Shown here: in pieces, positions 35,541 through 45,023 of the stretch | How the letters are laid out: the number at the start of each line of letters is the position of its first letter | Numbering within the stretch: the stretch's first letter is position 1 | NCBI GenBank assembly: GCA_038205755.1 | Contig: JBBRBN010000008.1 | Span: forward strand, 1-64,000 | Direction of reading: 5' to 3' | Length of the DNA: 64,000 nt | Source: JANNWF01 sp038205755 | Lineage (GTDB): Bacteria; Pseudomonadota; Gammaproteobacteria; Xanthomonadales; Xanthomonadaceae | The notes under the pieces: model-generated | The model's database searches: none | What the model was told of the DNA's origin: nothing | The model's input: the letters and a program-made list of their open reading frames with translations, nothing else | Made by a program: the position numbers and the translations under genes

Positions 35541-36069
35541 CGAGACGCTTCTCCAATACCTCGAACTGCAGGTCGCTGCGGCGCGGCCGGCCGAAGCGCT
35601 CATCGGTGGCCGGGAACGGCTTCTTGATGCCGGTGCAGCGATAGCCGCGGCGCTCGTACCAGGCGATGAGCTCGGCGCGCAGATCGATCACACTCATCCG
35701 CATCAGCGGCAGCTGCCACTGCTGGCGCGCGATCCGCTCGGCCTCGGCGAGCAGGTGACGGCCGATACCCGCGTTCTGCAGGTCCGGGCGTACCGCAAAC
35801 ATGCCGAAATAGCCGACGCCGCCCTCGTCGCAGACGTGCGCGCAGGCCAGCATCTGGGCATCCCGGTCGGCGACCAACACCAGCGAGCGCACGCGCTCGA
35901 TATCAGCGCGCAGCACGTCGGGATCGATCCGGTTGCCGTCCAGAATATCGGCCTCGGTGGTCCAGCCCTGGCGGCTGGATTCGCCGCGATAGGCGCTGGT
36001 GATCAGCGGCACCAGGGCCGGAATATCGGCGGGCGTTGCGGCTCGAAAGCGGAGGTCGGCGGCGTGCAT
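35533..36069 (-). CDS. GNAT family N-acetyltransferase
   Basis: 178 residues. The GNAT fold is visible as MFAVRPDLQNAGIGRHLLAEAERIA, which holds the acetyl-CoA binding loop (Q/R-x-x-G-x-G/A), and the later strand/helix ELIAWYERRGYRCTGIKKPF. The acceptor substrate cannot be told. It overlaps the Rieske gene by 8 bases. The 170-bp repeat and a REP half-element occupy its leader, separating it from sufS. Confidence 0.9.
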   Translation of the reverse strand: MHAADLRFRAATPADIPALVPLITSAYRGESSRQGWTTEADILDGNRIDPDVLRADIERVRSLVLVADRDAQMLACAHVCDEGGVGYFGMFAVRPDLQNAGIGRHLLAEAERIARQQWQLPLMRMSVIDLRAELIAWYERRGYRCTGIKKPFPATDERFGRPRRSDLQFEVLEKRLDE

Positions 36070-36102
36070 GGGTGTTGGGACGGTTGACGAAGAAGGGACC
36101 AG

Positions 36103-36122
36103 CTAGCAGCCTGTCGGACTTA
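36103..36122. repeat. Half of the REP palindrome seen at 12587, fused to the 170-bp repeat
   Basis: The 20 bases ctagcagcctgtcggactta match 12584-12603 exactly. The right arm (gtccga...aggctgc) is missing. The sequence passes directly into the gctagc that begins the 170-bp repeat. Confidence 0.85.
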
Positions 36123-36292
36123 GCTAGCCCGCATATTTCATGAATCTCACACGCCCTCGCTTGTCTCTTGTCCGCACAAGGGATTTTCCTCAGTCGGTCG
36201 TACGGCCCGAAACGTTGCTCTTTCGGAAAATCCCTTGTGCGAACACTATCCTGCGCGATCATCGCGCGAATTCATGAAACATGCGGGCTAGC
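36123..36292 (+). repeat. Full copy of the 170-bp structured interspersed repeat
   Basis: The ends are inverted: gctagcccgcat...catgaat against attcatgaaacatgcgggctagc, with one mismatch. Inside, cgcacaagggattttcc (36173-36189) pairs perfectly with ggaaaatcccttgtgcg (36225-36241). A gcgcgatcatcgcgc palindrome lies near the right end. It sits between sufS and the GNAT gene. The rest of the 36293-36443 gap shows nothing recognisable. Confidence 0.9.
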
Positions 36293-36443
36293 CCGGGTAG
36301 CTGCTTCGAGCGCGCTTTTGCGGCAGCGTGGTCAGGCGCGTTGGTTTCGACGCTGCGGGCTGCCAATCCGCAGCGCTTCGCGTCTGACCGCGCTCGTGCA
36401 GGCGCGTCTGAGGAGTTCGTGGCGCAGCGGCCAGATTGCACGA

Positions 36444-37667
36444 TCACGCCAGCAGCCGGCGCGCCTTGCCAATCGCAGCGACCAGAACATCGATCTCATC
36501 GAACGTATTCCAGAACGCCAGCGACGCTCGGCAGGTCGCCGCCACGCCCAGGCTTTGCATCAGCGGATGCGCACAGTGCTGACCAGAGCGCACCGCCACG
36601 CCTTCGAGGTCGAGCAGGGTGGCCAGGTCATGGGCCTGGGCGCCCTCAACCTGAAAGCTGATCACAGCGGCCTTGCGCTGGGCGGCACCAAAGATTGTCA
36701 GACCCTCGACCTGCTGCAGCGCCTGCGTGGCGTAGTCGAGCAGCATCTGCTCGCGTGCCTCGACCTGCGCCATGTCGAGCGCGGCCAGATAGTCGACCGC
36801 CGCGCCGAGACCGACGAACCCGGCGATATTCGGCGTGCCGGCCTCGAACTTGTGCGGCGGGTCGTTGAACGAGGTGCCCTCAAAACGCACCTCGCGGATC
36901 ATCTCGCCGCCGCCCAGAAACGGCGACATCGCCACCCAATGCTCACGCCGCGCCCACAGGCCGCCGGTGCCGGTGGGTCCGCACAGCTTGTGGCCGGTGA
37001 AGGCGTAGAAGTCGCAGCCGATGGCGGCGATATCGACCGGCTGGTGCGGCACCGCCTGCGAACCATCGATCACCGTGATCACACCGCGCCGCCGCGCCTC
37101 GCGACAGATCTCACGCACCGGATTGACCGTGCCCAGCACATTGGACACATGGGTCAGACCGAGCAACTTCACTGCCGGCGTCAGCAGACGCCAGAGCAGA
37201 TCGAGATCCAGCTCACCGGCGGGCGTCAGTTCCGCAACCTTGATGCTGGCACCGGTGCGCTCGGCAACCAGCTGCCACGGCACGATGTTGGCGTGGTGCT
37301 CCATGCGGCTGAGCACGATCACGTCGCCAGCACTCAGACGGGGAAGCGCCCAGCTGTAGGCGACCAGATTGAGCGCAAAGGTGGTCCCGCTGCACAGCAC
37401 CAGATCGTCACCGCGCACATTGAGGAAGCCAGCCAGCCGGCTGCGCGCGCCCTCAAAGGCGTCGGTCGCCTCGGCGCCCAGCGTGTGCACGGCGCGACTG
37501 ACGTTGGCGTTGTGGTGGCGGTAAAAGTCATCGACCGCAGCGATCACCGATTCGGGCTTCTGACTGGTGTTGGCGGAATCCAGATAGACCAGCGGCTTGC
37601 CGTTGACCTTCCGTTGCAGCAGCGGAAAGTCGCTGCGCACGCGGCTCCAGTCGATCACCGTGCTCAC
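36444..37667 (-). CDS. sufS: Cysteine desulfurase SufS
   Basis: 407 residues, group II cysteine desulfurase. The PLP lysine is in FTGHKLCGPTGTG, and the catalytic Cys that carries the persulphide is in RSGQHCAHP near the C-terminus. SNVLGTVNPV and DGSQAVPH are family motifs. It provides sulphur from L-cysteine for Fe-S assembly on SufBCD. It overlaps sufD by 4 bases. No SufE or SufU partner is seen in the window. Confidence 0.97.
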   Translation of the reverse strand: MSTVIDWSRVRSDFPLLQRKVNGKPLVYLDSANTSQKPESVIAAVDDFYRHHNANVSRAVHTLGAEATDAFEGARSRLAGFLNVRGDDLVLCSGTTFALNLVAYSWALPRLSAGDVIVLSRMEHHANIVPWQLVAERTGASIKVAELTPAGELDLDLLWRLLTPAVKLLGLTHVSNVLGTVNPVREICREARRRGVITVIDGSQAVPHQPVDIAAIGCDFYAFTGHKLCGPTGTGGLWARREHWVAMSPFLGGGEMIREVRFEGTSFNDPPHKFEAGTPNIAGFVGLGAAVDYLAALDMAQVEAREQMLLDYATQALQQVEGLTIFGAAQRKAAVISFQVEGAQAHDLATLLDLEGVAVRSGQHCAHPLMQSLGVAATCRASLAFWNTFDEIDVLVAAIGKARRLLA

Positions 37668-38974
37668 AGCGCACCGCTGGCATGCAGGCGTCGATCCAGC
37701 TGCGCCGACAGCGTTGCGGCCAGCGCCGAATCGACCGCGTCGCTGATGGGCACGCGGCAGAATGCGGCGGTGAGCAGACGCCGCGCCTCGTCAGCCGGCA
37801 GGCCGCGTGAACGCAGGTAGAACATCGCTGCGGGATCGAGCTGACCGACGGTGGCTCCGTGCGCCGCCTTGACCTCATCGGCATGAATCTCCAGCACCGG
37901 CTGGCTGTCGATCTCGGCCTCAGCCGACAGCAGCAGGTTCTTGTTCGACAGGCTGGCGGAGGCGCCATCGGCGCCCTCGCGAATCAGGATGCCGCCGTGG
38001 AACACGACGCGCCCGCTGGCTGCGCCCAGCCCGCGCCAGGTCAGCTCACTGGTGGTATCCCGGCTGCTGTGATCAATTCCAAGTCGCGTGTCGACGTGCC
38101 GTTTGCCGTCCGCCAGCAGCACACCGTTGGCGGTGAGGCTGGCACCCGGTCCGCGCAGCGCCACATTCAGCTCGTGCCGGCTGAGCGCCGCGCCCAGCTC
38201 GAGATCAAGCCGTCGATAGCGGGATCGCGCGGACAGCGCGATATCGCTGCGTTGGAACAGACTGGCACCGGCCGCCTCATCCTGAACCCGCGCGTGGCAC
38301 AGCTCGGCTCCGTCGCCAAGCGCAACCTGGGTGATGGTGTTGGCCAGATGCCTATGCTCGGCAGCCGCGAGATGATGCTCGACGACGCGGACCCGCGAGC
38401 CCGCGCCAAGCTCGATCAGCGAGCGGAGATGCCAGGCCTGGTCGGACGCCGCTGGCGTTCCGACATACACCAGATGCAGCGGCGCCTGAGCGTGCACGCC
38501 AGCCCGCACCCGCAGCAGCGCGCCGTCCAGCGCGAGCGCACTATTGAGGCGCGCGAATGCCTCGTCAGCCGCCTCGTAGCGACGACCGAGCAGTGCCACA
38601 CCCAGCAGCTGCGGGTCAGTCAGCGCATGCGACAGCGGAATCAGCTCGACGCCTTCCGGCAATCCGGCAGTCTGCGACAGTCCCGCAGCAAAGCCGCCAT
38701 TGACGAACACCAGTCGCGGCGCCGGGATATCAGCCAGCGACGCCAGATCTGTCAACGTCGCGATGTCGACGCTGTCCGCTGCGGTTGCAAAGCGACGCCG
38801 CTCGAAGGCGCGCAGCGAGGTGTACTTCCAGCGCTCGGCGCGCGCCGTCGGCAGTCCGTCCCGCAGCACCGAATGGAGCGCCTCGCGGCGCGCGGCGCCG
38901 AGCTGAGCCGCCTCGACGAGCGCCGCCGGCAGCGCCTCAAATCCGGCCCTGAGCGAGTCCAGCAGCGGACTCAC
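37664..38974 (-). CDS. sufD: Fe-S cluster assembly protein SufD
   Basis: About 436 residues from the GTG at 38974, which overlaps the sufC stop (GTGA). Frames reaching 39007 lie inside sufC. The N-terminal helical region contains ARAERWKYTSLRAFERRRF, typical of SufD. The C-terminal half is the right-handed beta-helix shared with SufB, with LLSAEAEIDSQPVLEIHADEVKAAHGATVGQLD, the conserved His-containing block. It forms the SufBC2D scaffold with SufB and SufC. Confidence 0.96.
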   Translation of the reverse strand: MSPLLDSLRAGFEALPAALVEAAQLGAARREALHSVLRDGLPTARAERWKYTSLRAFERRRFATAADSVDIATLTDLASLADIPAPRLVFVNGGFAAGLSQTAGLPEGVELIPLSHALTDPQLLGVALLGRRYEAADEAFARLNSALALDGALLRVRAGVHAQAPLHLVYVGTPAASDQAWHLRSLIELGAGSRVRVVEHHLAAAEHRHLANTITQVALGDGAELCHARVQDEAAGASLFQRSDIALSARSRYRRLDLELGAALSRHELNVALRGPGASLTANGVLLADGKRHVDTRLGIDHSSRDTTSELTWRGLGAASGRVVFHGGILIREGADGASASLSNKNLLLSAEAEIDSQPVLEIHADEVKAAHGATVGQLDPAAMFYLRSRGLPADEARRLLTAAFCRVPISDAVDSALAATLSAQLDRRLHASGAL

Positions 38975-39732
38975 GCCGGCTCCGGCGCAATCCGGTCGCG
39001 CACCCACGCGTAACCGTGTTCCTCGAGCTGCAGCGCCAGCTCCGGCCCGCCGCTTTCGACGATCCGGCCCTCCGACAGCACGTGCACAAAGTCCGGCCGG
39101 ATGTAGTCGAGCAGCCGTTGGTAGTGGGTAATAACGATGAACGCCCGCTCCGGCGAACGCAGCGCGTTGACGCCGTCGGCCACCGCCTTCAGGGCATCGA
39201 TGTCGAGCCCGGAATCGGTCTCGTCGAGAATCGCCAGCTTCGGCTCCAGCACGGCGAGCTGGAAGATCTCGTTGCGCTTTTTCTCACCGCCGGAAAAGCC
39301 CTCGTTGACTGCCCGATGCAGCAGTTCGTCCTTCAGGCTCAGCACCGACAGCTTCTCCCGCACGCGCTTGAGAAACTGCATGGAGTCCAGCTCCGGCTCC
39401 CCGCGCGCCTTGCGCTGCGCGTTGTAGGCCGCACGCAGGAAATAGGTGTTGTTCACGCCCGGTATCTCGACCGGATACTGGAAGGCCAGAAACAGCCCCA
39501 GCGCCGCACGCTGCTCCGGCTCCAGCGCCAGCAGATCCTGCCCCTCGAACTCAACCCCTCCCTGCGCCGCCTCGTAGCCGTCGCGACCGCTGAGCAGATA
39601 GCCCAGCGTCGACTTGCCGGCGCCATTGGGACCCATGATGGCGTGCACCTCGCCTGGCTTCACGACCAGATCGAGGCCCTTGAGGATGTCTTTTTCGCCG
39701 AGGCGGACGTGGAGGTTGGAGATGGTGAGCAT
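38971..39732 (-). CDS. sufC: Fe-S cluster assembly ATPase SufC
   Basis: 253 residues. It is an ABC-type ATPase with Walker A GPNGAGKST, Q-loop FQYPVEIPG, signature FSGGEKKRNEIFQ and Walker B LAILDETDSGLDIDAL. It binds SufB and SufD and drives conformational change of the scaffold. Its ATG lies 824 bases downstream of the sufB stop. This unusually large gap is filled by a repeat-bounded element, so sufC may depend on readthrough or on a promoter inside or beside the insertion. Confidence 0.98.
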   Translation of the reverse strand: MLTISNLHVRLGEKDILKGLDLVVKPGEVHAIMGPNGAGKSTLGYLLSGRDGYEAAQGGVEFEGQDLLALEPEQRAALGLFLAFQYPVEIPGVNNTYFLRAAYNAQRKARGEPELDSMQFLKRVREKLSVLSLKDELLHRAVNEGFSGGEKKRNEIFQLAVLEPKLAILDETDSGLDIDALKAVADGVNALRSPERAFIVITHYQRLLDYIRPDFVHVLSEGRIVESGGPELALQLEEHGYAWVRDRIAPEPA

Positions 39733-39855
39733 GTTTGGGACGTTGGCTTGTGTTTATAGGTGTGAGGGTTGTTTTTCGCGCTAATCGTTTGCTTTTGGCT
39801 TCTCTGGCCTGACACAGCGTTTTGGATGGGTTTCGTCGGCCTAGGCGGCCGCCGA

Positions 39856-40441
<586 letters not shown>

Positions 40442-40556
40442 TCGGCTGCCGCTGAGGCAGACGAAGCCCTGCCTCGACGAATGATCAGGCGAGAGAAGCC
40501 AAAGCTAAAGCCAGACAAAGCGCAACCCGCCACCCGCAGCCGACGAGCGCAACCCC

Positions 40557-41996
40557 TCATCCAACGGCCCCTTCCAACGAAACCTCCAACAACTTCTTCG
40601 CCTCCACCGCGAACTCCATCGGCAGTTCCCGAAACACCTGCTTGCAGAAGCCGTCGACAATCATCGACACCGCGTCCTCCTCGCTGATGCCGCGGGCGCG
40701 GCAGTAGAACAGCTGGTCGTCGGATATTTTCGAGGTGGTGGCTTCGTGCTCGACCACGGCGCTGGGCTGCCTTACTTCGATGTAGGGAAAGGTGTGGGCG
40801 CCGCAGCGTTTGCCGATCAGCAGGCTGTCGCACTGGGTGTAGTTGCGGGCGTTCTCCGCGCTCTTCTCAACTCGCACCAGGCCGCGATAGCTGTTTTGCC
40901 CGCGACCGGCGCTGATGCCCTTGCTGATGATCTTCGAGCGCGTGTTGCGGCCGATGTGGATCATCTTGGTGCCGGTGTCAGCCTGCTGACAGTGGTGGGT
41001 GAGAGCGACCGAATAGAACTCGCCGGTCGAGTCGTCGCCGGTCAATACGCAGCTGGGGTATTTCCAGGTGATCGCCGAGCCGGTTTCGACCTGGGTCCAG
41101 CTGATCTTTGAAGCCACGCCGCGGCAATCGCCGCGCTTGGTGACGAAGTTGTAGATGCCGCCGACGCCGTTCTCATCACCGGGATACCAGTTCTGCACGG
41201 TCGAGTACTTAATCTGCGCGCGATCCAGCGCGACCAGTTCGACCACCGCTGCATGCAGCTGGTTCTCGTCGCGCATCGGCGCGGTGCAGCCTTCGAGATA
41301 CGACACGTGGCTGTCGTCTTCGGCAATCACCAGGGTGCGCTCGAACTGGCCGGTTTCGGCCGCGTTGATGCGGAAGTAAGTCGACAGCTCCATCGGGCAA
41401 CGCACGCCCTTCGGGATGAACACAAAGCTGCCGTCAGAGAACACGGCGGAATTGAGCGCGGCGAAATAGTTGTCGCCCACCGGCACCACGCTGCCGAGAT
41501 ATCTGCGCACCAGCTCGGGGTGTTCACGAACCGCCTCGGAGAAGCTGCAGAAGATCACGCCGGCTTCGCCCAGCTCTTTTTTGAAAGTAGTGCCGACCGA
41601 CACCGAGTCGAATACCGCATCGACCGCCACGCCGGCCAAGCGCGCCCGCTCATGCAGCGGCACGCCGAGCTTCTCGTAGGTTTCCAGCAGCTTGGGGTCG
41701 ACCTCGTCGAGCGAGGCAAACTTCTGCTTCGGCGCCGAGAAATAGCTGATCGACTGGTAGTCGATTGGCGCGATCCGCAGCTTGGTCCAGTCCGGCGGCG
41801 TCATTTTCAGCCAGCGTCGATAAGCGGCCAGACGCCAATCGGTCATCCACTCCGGCTCTCCCTTGCGCGCCGAGATCCAGCGCACCACATCTTCATTCAG
41901 GCCCGGCGGCAGGAAGTCCGATTCGATATCGGTGACGAAGCCGGCGCTGTAACGACGGGTAAGGACTTCTTCCAGCTCGATGCTTTCGGCAACCAT
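40557..41996 (-). CDS. sufB: Fe-S cluster assembly protein SufB
   Basis: 479 residues, the usual length. The conserved core SYLEGCTAPMRDENQLHAAVVELVALDRAQIKYSTVQNWYPGD and the C-terminal ARNYTQCDSLLIG and VEHEATTSKISDDQLFYCRARGI blocks, including the Cys and Glu used for cluster assembly, are intact. SufB receives sulphur and builds the cluster with SufC and SufD. The start is 12 bases after the sufR stop. sufC is 824 bases away. Confidence 0.98.
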   Translation of the reverse strand: MVAESIELEEVLTRRYSAGFVTDIESDFLPPGLNEDVVRWISARKGEPEWMTDWRLAAYRRWLKMTPPDWTKLRIAPIDYQSISYFSAPKQKFASLDEVDPKLLETYEKLGVPLHERARLAGVAVDAVFDSVSVGTTFKKELGEAGVIFCSFSEAVREHPELVRRYLGSVVPVGDNYFAALNSAVFSDGSFVFIPKGVRCPMELSTYFRINAAETGQFERTLVIAEDDSHVSYLEGCTAPMRDENQLHAAVVELVALDRAQIKYSTVQNWYPGDENGVGGIYNFVTKRGDCRGVASKISWTQVETGSAITWKYPSCVLTGDDSTGEFYSVALTHHCQQADTGTKMIHIGRNTRSKIISKGISAGRGQNSYRGLVRVEKSAENARNYTQCDSLLIGKRCGAHTFPYIEVRQPSAVVEHEATTSKISDDQLFYCRARGISEEDAVSMIVDGFCKQVFRELPMEFAVEAKKLLEVSLEGAVG

Positions 41997-42008
41997 GGGT
42001 GACTCCAG

Positions 42009-42479
42009 TCAGTCCGCGGCCAGCAGGGCCAGCGGTATCGTTTTCGTGTGGCGTGCAGGTCGCGCGCTCAGCGCGCCGGCTCCGCCCAGCATGTCGGCCA
42101 GCGACACACCGCGCAGGGCCGACTCGACGACGCCACTGAGGTGGCGCCAGTTGCCGCGCACGCCGCAGTGCGACTCGTGGTCGCAGCTGCCTACGTGGGT
42201 AGCGCACTCGGTGAAGCCGATCGGCCCCTCCATCGCGGCGATGATGTCGGCCACGCTGATTTGGCTGGCTGGTCGAGCCAGCCGGTATCCGCCCTGCGCG
42301 CCGCGCGTCGCAACTACCAGCCCGGCCTGCGCCAGTGACTTGAGCAGCTTGCTGACCGTGGGCGTCTCCAGCCGTGCCAGAGCGGCCAGCTCGGTGGCGC
42401 TGCGCACGCGCTCCGCCTGCTCGGCCAGCAGGGTCATGACGACACTGGCGTAGTCAGTCAACTTGCCGATCCGAAACAT
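42009..42479 (-). CDS. sufR: SUF-system Rrf2 family transcriptional regulator
   Basis: 156 residues from the ATG at 42479 (MFRIGKLTDYASVVMTLLA). The Rrf2 winged helix is followed by the cluster-binding Cys residues in TECATHVGSCDHESHCGVRGNW. This matches the gammaproteobacterial SUF regulator family and differs from IscR in its N-terminus and spacing. It probably binds a [2Fe-2S] cluster and represses the suf operon, itself included, when clusters are sufficient. A dyad overlapping a -10-like TACAAT lies just upstream. Confidence 0.93.
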   Translation of the reverse strand: MFRIGKLTDYASVVMTLLAEQAERVRSATELAALARLETPTVSKLLKSLAQAGLVVATRGAQGGYRLARPASQISVADIIAAMEGPIGFTECATHVGSCDHESHCGVRGNWRHLSGVVESALRGVSLADMLGGAGALSARPARHTKTIPLALLAAD

Positions 42480-42503
42480 GCGCTTTGGGCTGCCCGCCTT
42501 CAA

Positions 42504-42525
42504 ATAGGACCATTATTGTACGGAT
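42504..42525 (-). promoter_or_regulatory. Candidate suf promoter -10 and overlapping Rrf2 operator
   Basis: On the minus strand TACAAT (42514-42519) is a good -10, about 35 bases upstream of the sufR start. No matching -35 is seen. The surrounding 42504-42525 has an imperfect dyad (ATAGGAC ... GTACGGAT), as expected for an autoregulated Rrf2 promoter. The same gap must also hold the lptD promoter. Confidence 0.4.
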
Positions 42526-42672
42526 TGGGTCGGTGAAGCAGAAGTGTTGTTGTCGCACCAGCGTTGGCGGCATTCATTTTCCATGGCTCATTGCTGCTCC
42601 GCCCGGTTTGCGGCAGGCTTGCTTCCCCAGCAGCCAGTGCCCAGCGCTCATGCATTGCCAGACGGATCTCGC

Positions 42673-44910
42673 GTGACCTTCAAGCTGCCGCGCGCACGCC
42701 TCGCCTTCCCGCCCTGTGTGGCGCTCCTCACGCTTGTCGGCAGCAGCGCAGCCGCGGCTGCGGCCGGCCCTGATGCCACCCGCTGGCTGCTCTGCCGCGG
42801 CGCGCCGGCGCTGGACTGGATCCAACCGGTCGCAGCACCGGGTGATCGCGAACAGGCGGCGGTCGACGTGGATGCCCAGACCATCGACGTCAGCGGCAAG
42901 GACACCTACGTGCTGGAGGGCGATGCCCGGCTGACGCGCGCCGATCAGCGGCTGCGCGCGGACCGGCTTGACTACACCCACAGCACCTCCAGCTACCGTG
43001 CCAGCGGCGACGTCCGTTACCAGGATGCCGGCGTCGCGATTGGTGCCAGCGTGGTGGAGGGCGATATCGAGGCTGACCAGACCCGCTTGACCGACGTTCG
43101 TTACCAGTTGATCGCGCTGCGCGGCAACGGCAGCGCTGCCAGCGCTGCGATGGAAGGCACGCAGGGCGAATTCACCGCCGTCAGCTACAGCACCTGCGAC
43201 CCCGAACAGCAGAGCTGGGTGCTGCGCGCCGACCAGATGGCGCTGGATCGCGAATCCGGCGTCGGCAGCATGCGCAATGTGACGCTGCGGATCGGCGATG
43301 TGCCGGTCCTGTGGCTGCCCTATGCCAGCTTTCCGATTGACAACCGCCGCCGCAGCGGTTTCCTCTACCCGTCATTGGGCAGCGGTGGCGACAGCGGGCT
43401 CGACCTGCGTATTCCCTACTACCTCAATCTCGCACCAAACCAGGACGCGACGCTGAGTGCCCGCGTGCTGGGCCGCCGCGGGGTAATGTTGGGCGCCGAA
43501 TATCGCTACCTGTTCGCGAATCACGGCGGGCAGATCGACGGCGACTGGCTGCCCGACGATGACCTCACCGGCCGCGACCGCGGATCGGCACGCTTTCGTC
43601 ACACTGGCCGGCTGTCGCAGCGCTGGCTGCTGAACGCCGACGTCAACCAGGTGTCCGACGACCGCTATTTCGAGGACTTCGGCGACTCGCTGGCGATCAG
43701 CAGCACGTCCTTGCTGGGCAGCTTCGTCACGCTCTCAGGACGCGGGCGCTACTGGACCTCGAACCTGTCGGCGGAGCGCTGGGACATTACCGACCCGCTG
43801 GTCCCCGACAGCGCCGAGCCCTATCGACGCCTGCCGCGCGCGCGCTTTCGCTGGGACCAGCCGCTGGCCGAGTGGATCGAGCTCACCTTCGACTCCGAGG
43901 CCGTGGCGTTTGATCACATCGAGCGGCCCGACGCGTTCCGTTACGACCTGCGTCCGACCCTGGCGCTGCCGTTCGAGCGCGCCTGGGGCTACATCCGGCC
44001 AGAGCTGGCCTGGCGGCAGACCGGATACTCGCTGGACCGGGATTTCGCCAGCACCGGATTCACCGATCGCAGCCCGAGTCGCGGCACCCCCATCAGCAGC
44101 CTGGATGCGGCGCTGGTGTTCGAGCGCGACACCGAGCTGTTTGGGCGGGCCATGCGCCAAACCCTGCAGCCGCGCCTGTATTACCTCAACGTGCCGTTTG
44201 AGGCACAGGACGATCTGCCGATCCTCGACACCCAGGAGCTGACCTTCAGCTTTGGCCAGCTGTTCCGCAGCAATCGCTTCTCCGGCGCGGACCGGCAGAT
44301 GGACGCCAACCAGGCGACGCTGGCGATCACCACGCGGCTGTTCGAAAGCGACACCGGCCGCGAGCGGATTTCCGCCAGCGTCGGCCAGATTCGCTATTTC
44401 GAGCAACAAAGGGTGCAAACGCCGGGCGTTCCAGCAACCGACACCAGCGGCTCGGCCTACGTCGGTGATCTGGAGTTCTCGCTGACCGATTCATGGGGTC
44501 TGGGCCTCACGCAGCAGTGGGATCCGAATCTCGACGCAACCACCGTGTCCGGCCTGCGCGGCGTATGGCGCGGCAGCAATGGCGCCCTGCTCAATGTTGC
44601 TTACCGCTATCGACGGCAGATTCTGGAGCAGACCGACACCTCGTTCGTGATCCCGATCAACCCGTCGTGGCGCGCCGTCGGTCGCTGGAACTATTCGCTG
44701 CGCGACGACTCCACGCTGGAGGGCTTTGCCGGCGTCGAGTGGGAAGGCTGCTGTATTGCGGCCCGGCTGCTCGGCCGGCACTACCTGCGCAACCGCGAGG
44801 GCGAAAAGAACAACGCCATCTATATCGAGTTGGAACTGAAGGGTCTGGCCAGCTTTGGACGCGACTCCGGCCAGTTTCTGCAGCAGGCGATCATCGGCTA
44901 CGCCCGATGA
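42673..44910 (+). CDS. lptD: LPS-assembly protein LptD
   Basis: 745 residues from the GTG at 42673 (VTFKLPRARLAFPPC...), which gives a proper signal peptide. In-frame starts back to 42544 do not. An OstA-type N-domain (about 50-190) is followed by a large beta-barrel. The four cysteines that form the interdomain disulphides of the Escherichia coli protein are retained: C41, C175 and the CC pair at 693-694. It inserts lipopolysaccharide into the outer leaflet with LptE. It heads the conserved lptD-surA-pdxA-rsmA-apaG-apaH cluster. Confidence 0.96.
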   Translation: MTFKLPRARLAFPPCVALLTLVGSSAAAAAAGPDATRWLLCRGAPALDWIQPVAAPGDREQAAVDVDAQTIDVSGKDTYVLEGDARLTRADQRLRADRLDYTHSTSSYRASGDVRYQDAGVAIGASVVEGDIEADQTRLTDVRYQLIALRGNGSAASAAMEGTQGEFTAVSYSTCDPEQQSWVLRADQMALDRESGVGSMRNVTLRIGDVPVLWLPYASFPIDNRRRSGFLYPSLGSGGDSGLDLRIPYYLNLAPNQDATLSARVLGRRGVMLGAEYRYLFANHGGQIDGDWLPDDDLTGRDRGSARFRHTGRLSQRWLLNADVNQVSDDRYFEDFGDSLAISSTSLLGSFVTLSGRGRYWTSNLSAERWDITDPLVPDSAEPYRRLPRARFRWDQPLAEWIELTFDSEAVAFDHIERPDAFRYDLRPTLALPFERAWGYIRPELAWRQTGYSLDRDFASTGFTDRSPSRGTPISSLDAALVFERDTELFGRAMRQTLQPRLYYLNVPFEAQDDLPILDTQELTFSFGQLFRSNRFSGADRQMDANQATLAITTRLFESDTGRERISASVGQIRYFEQQRVQTPGVPATDTSGSAYVGDLEFSLTDSWGLGLTQQWDPNLDATTVSGLRGVWRGSNGALLNVAYRYRRQILEQTDTSFVIPINPSWRAVGRWNYSLRDDSTLEGFAGVEWEGCCIAARLLGRHYLRNREGEKNNAIYIELELKGLASFGRDSGQFLQQAIIGYAR

Positions 44911-45023
44911 GATCGGACGCTGCCGGCGGCGGGCGCGCCGCCGCCTGCTAAAGTGTGTTCAGCCGTTCGCCTGCAGGATATCCGCCGCGAACCTCTCCCA
45001 GCACTCCAATCGAGCGACTTCGA

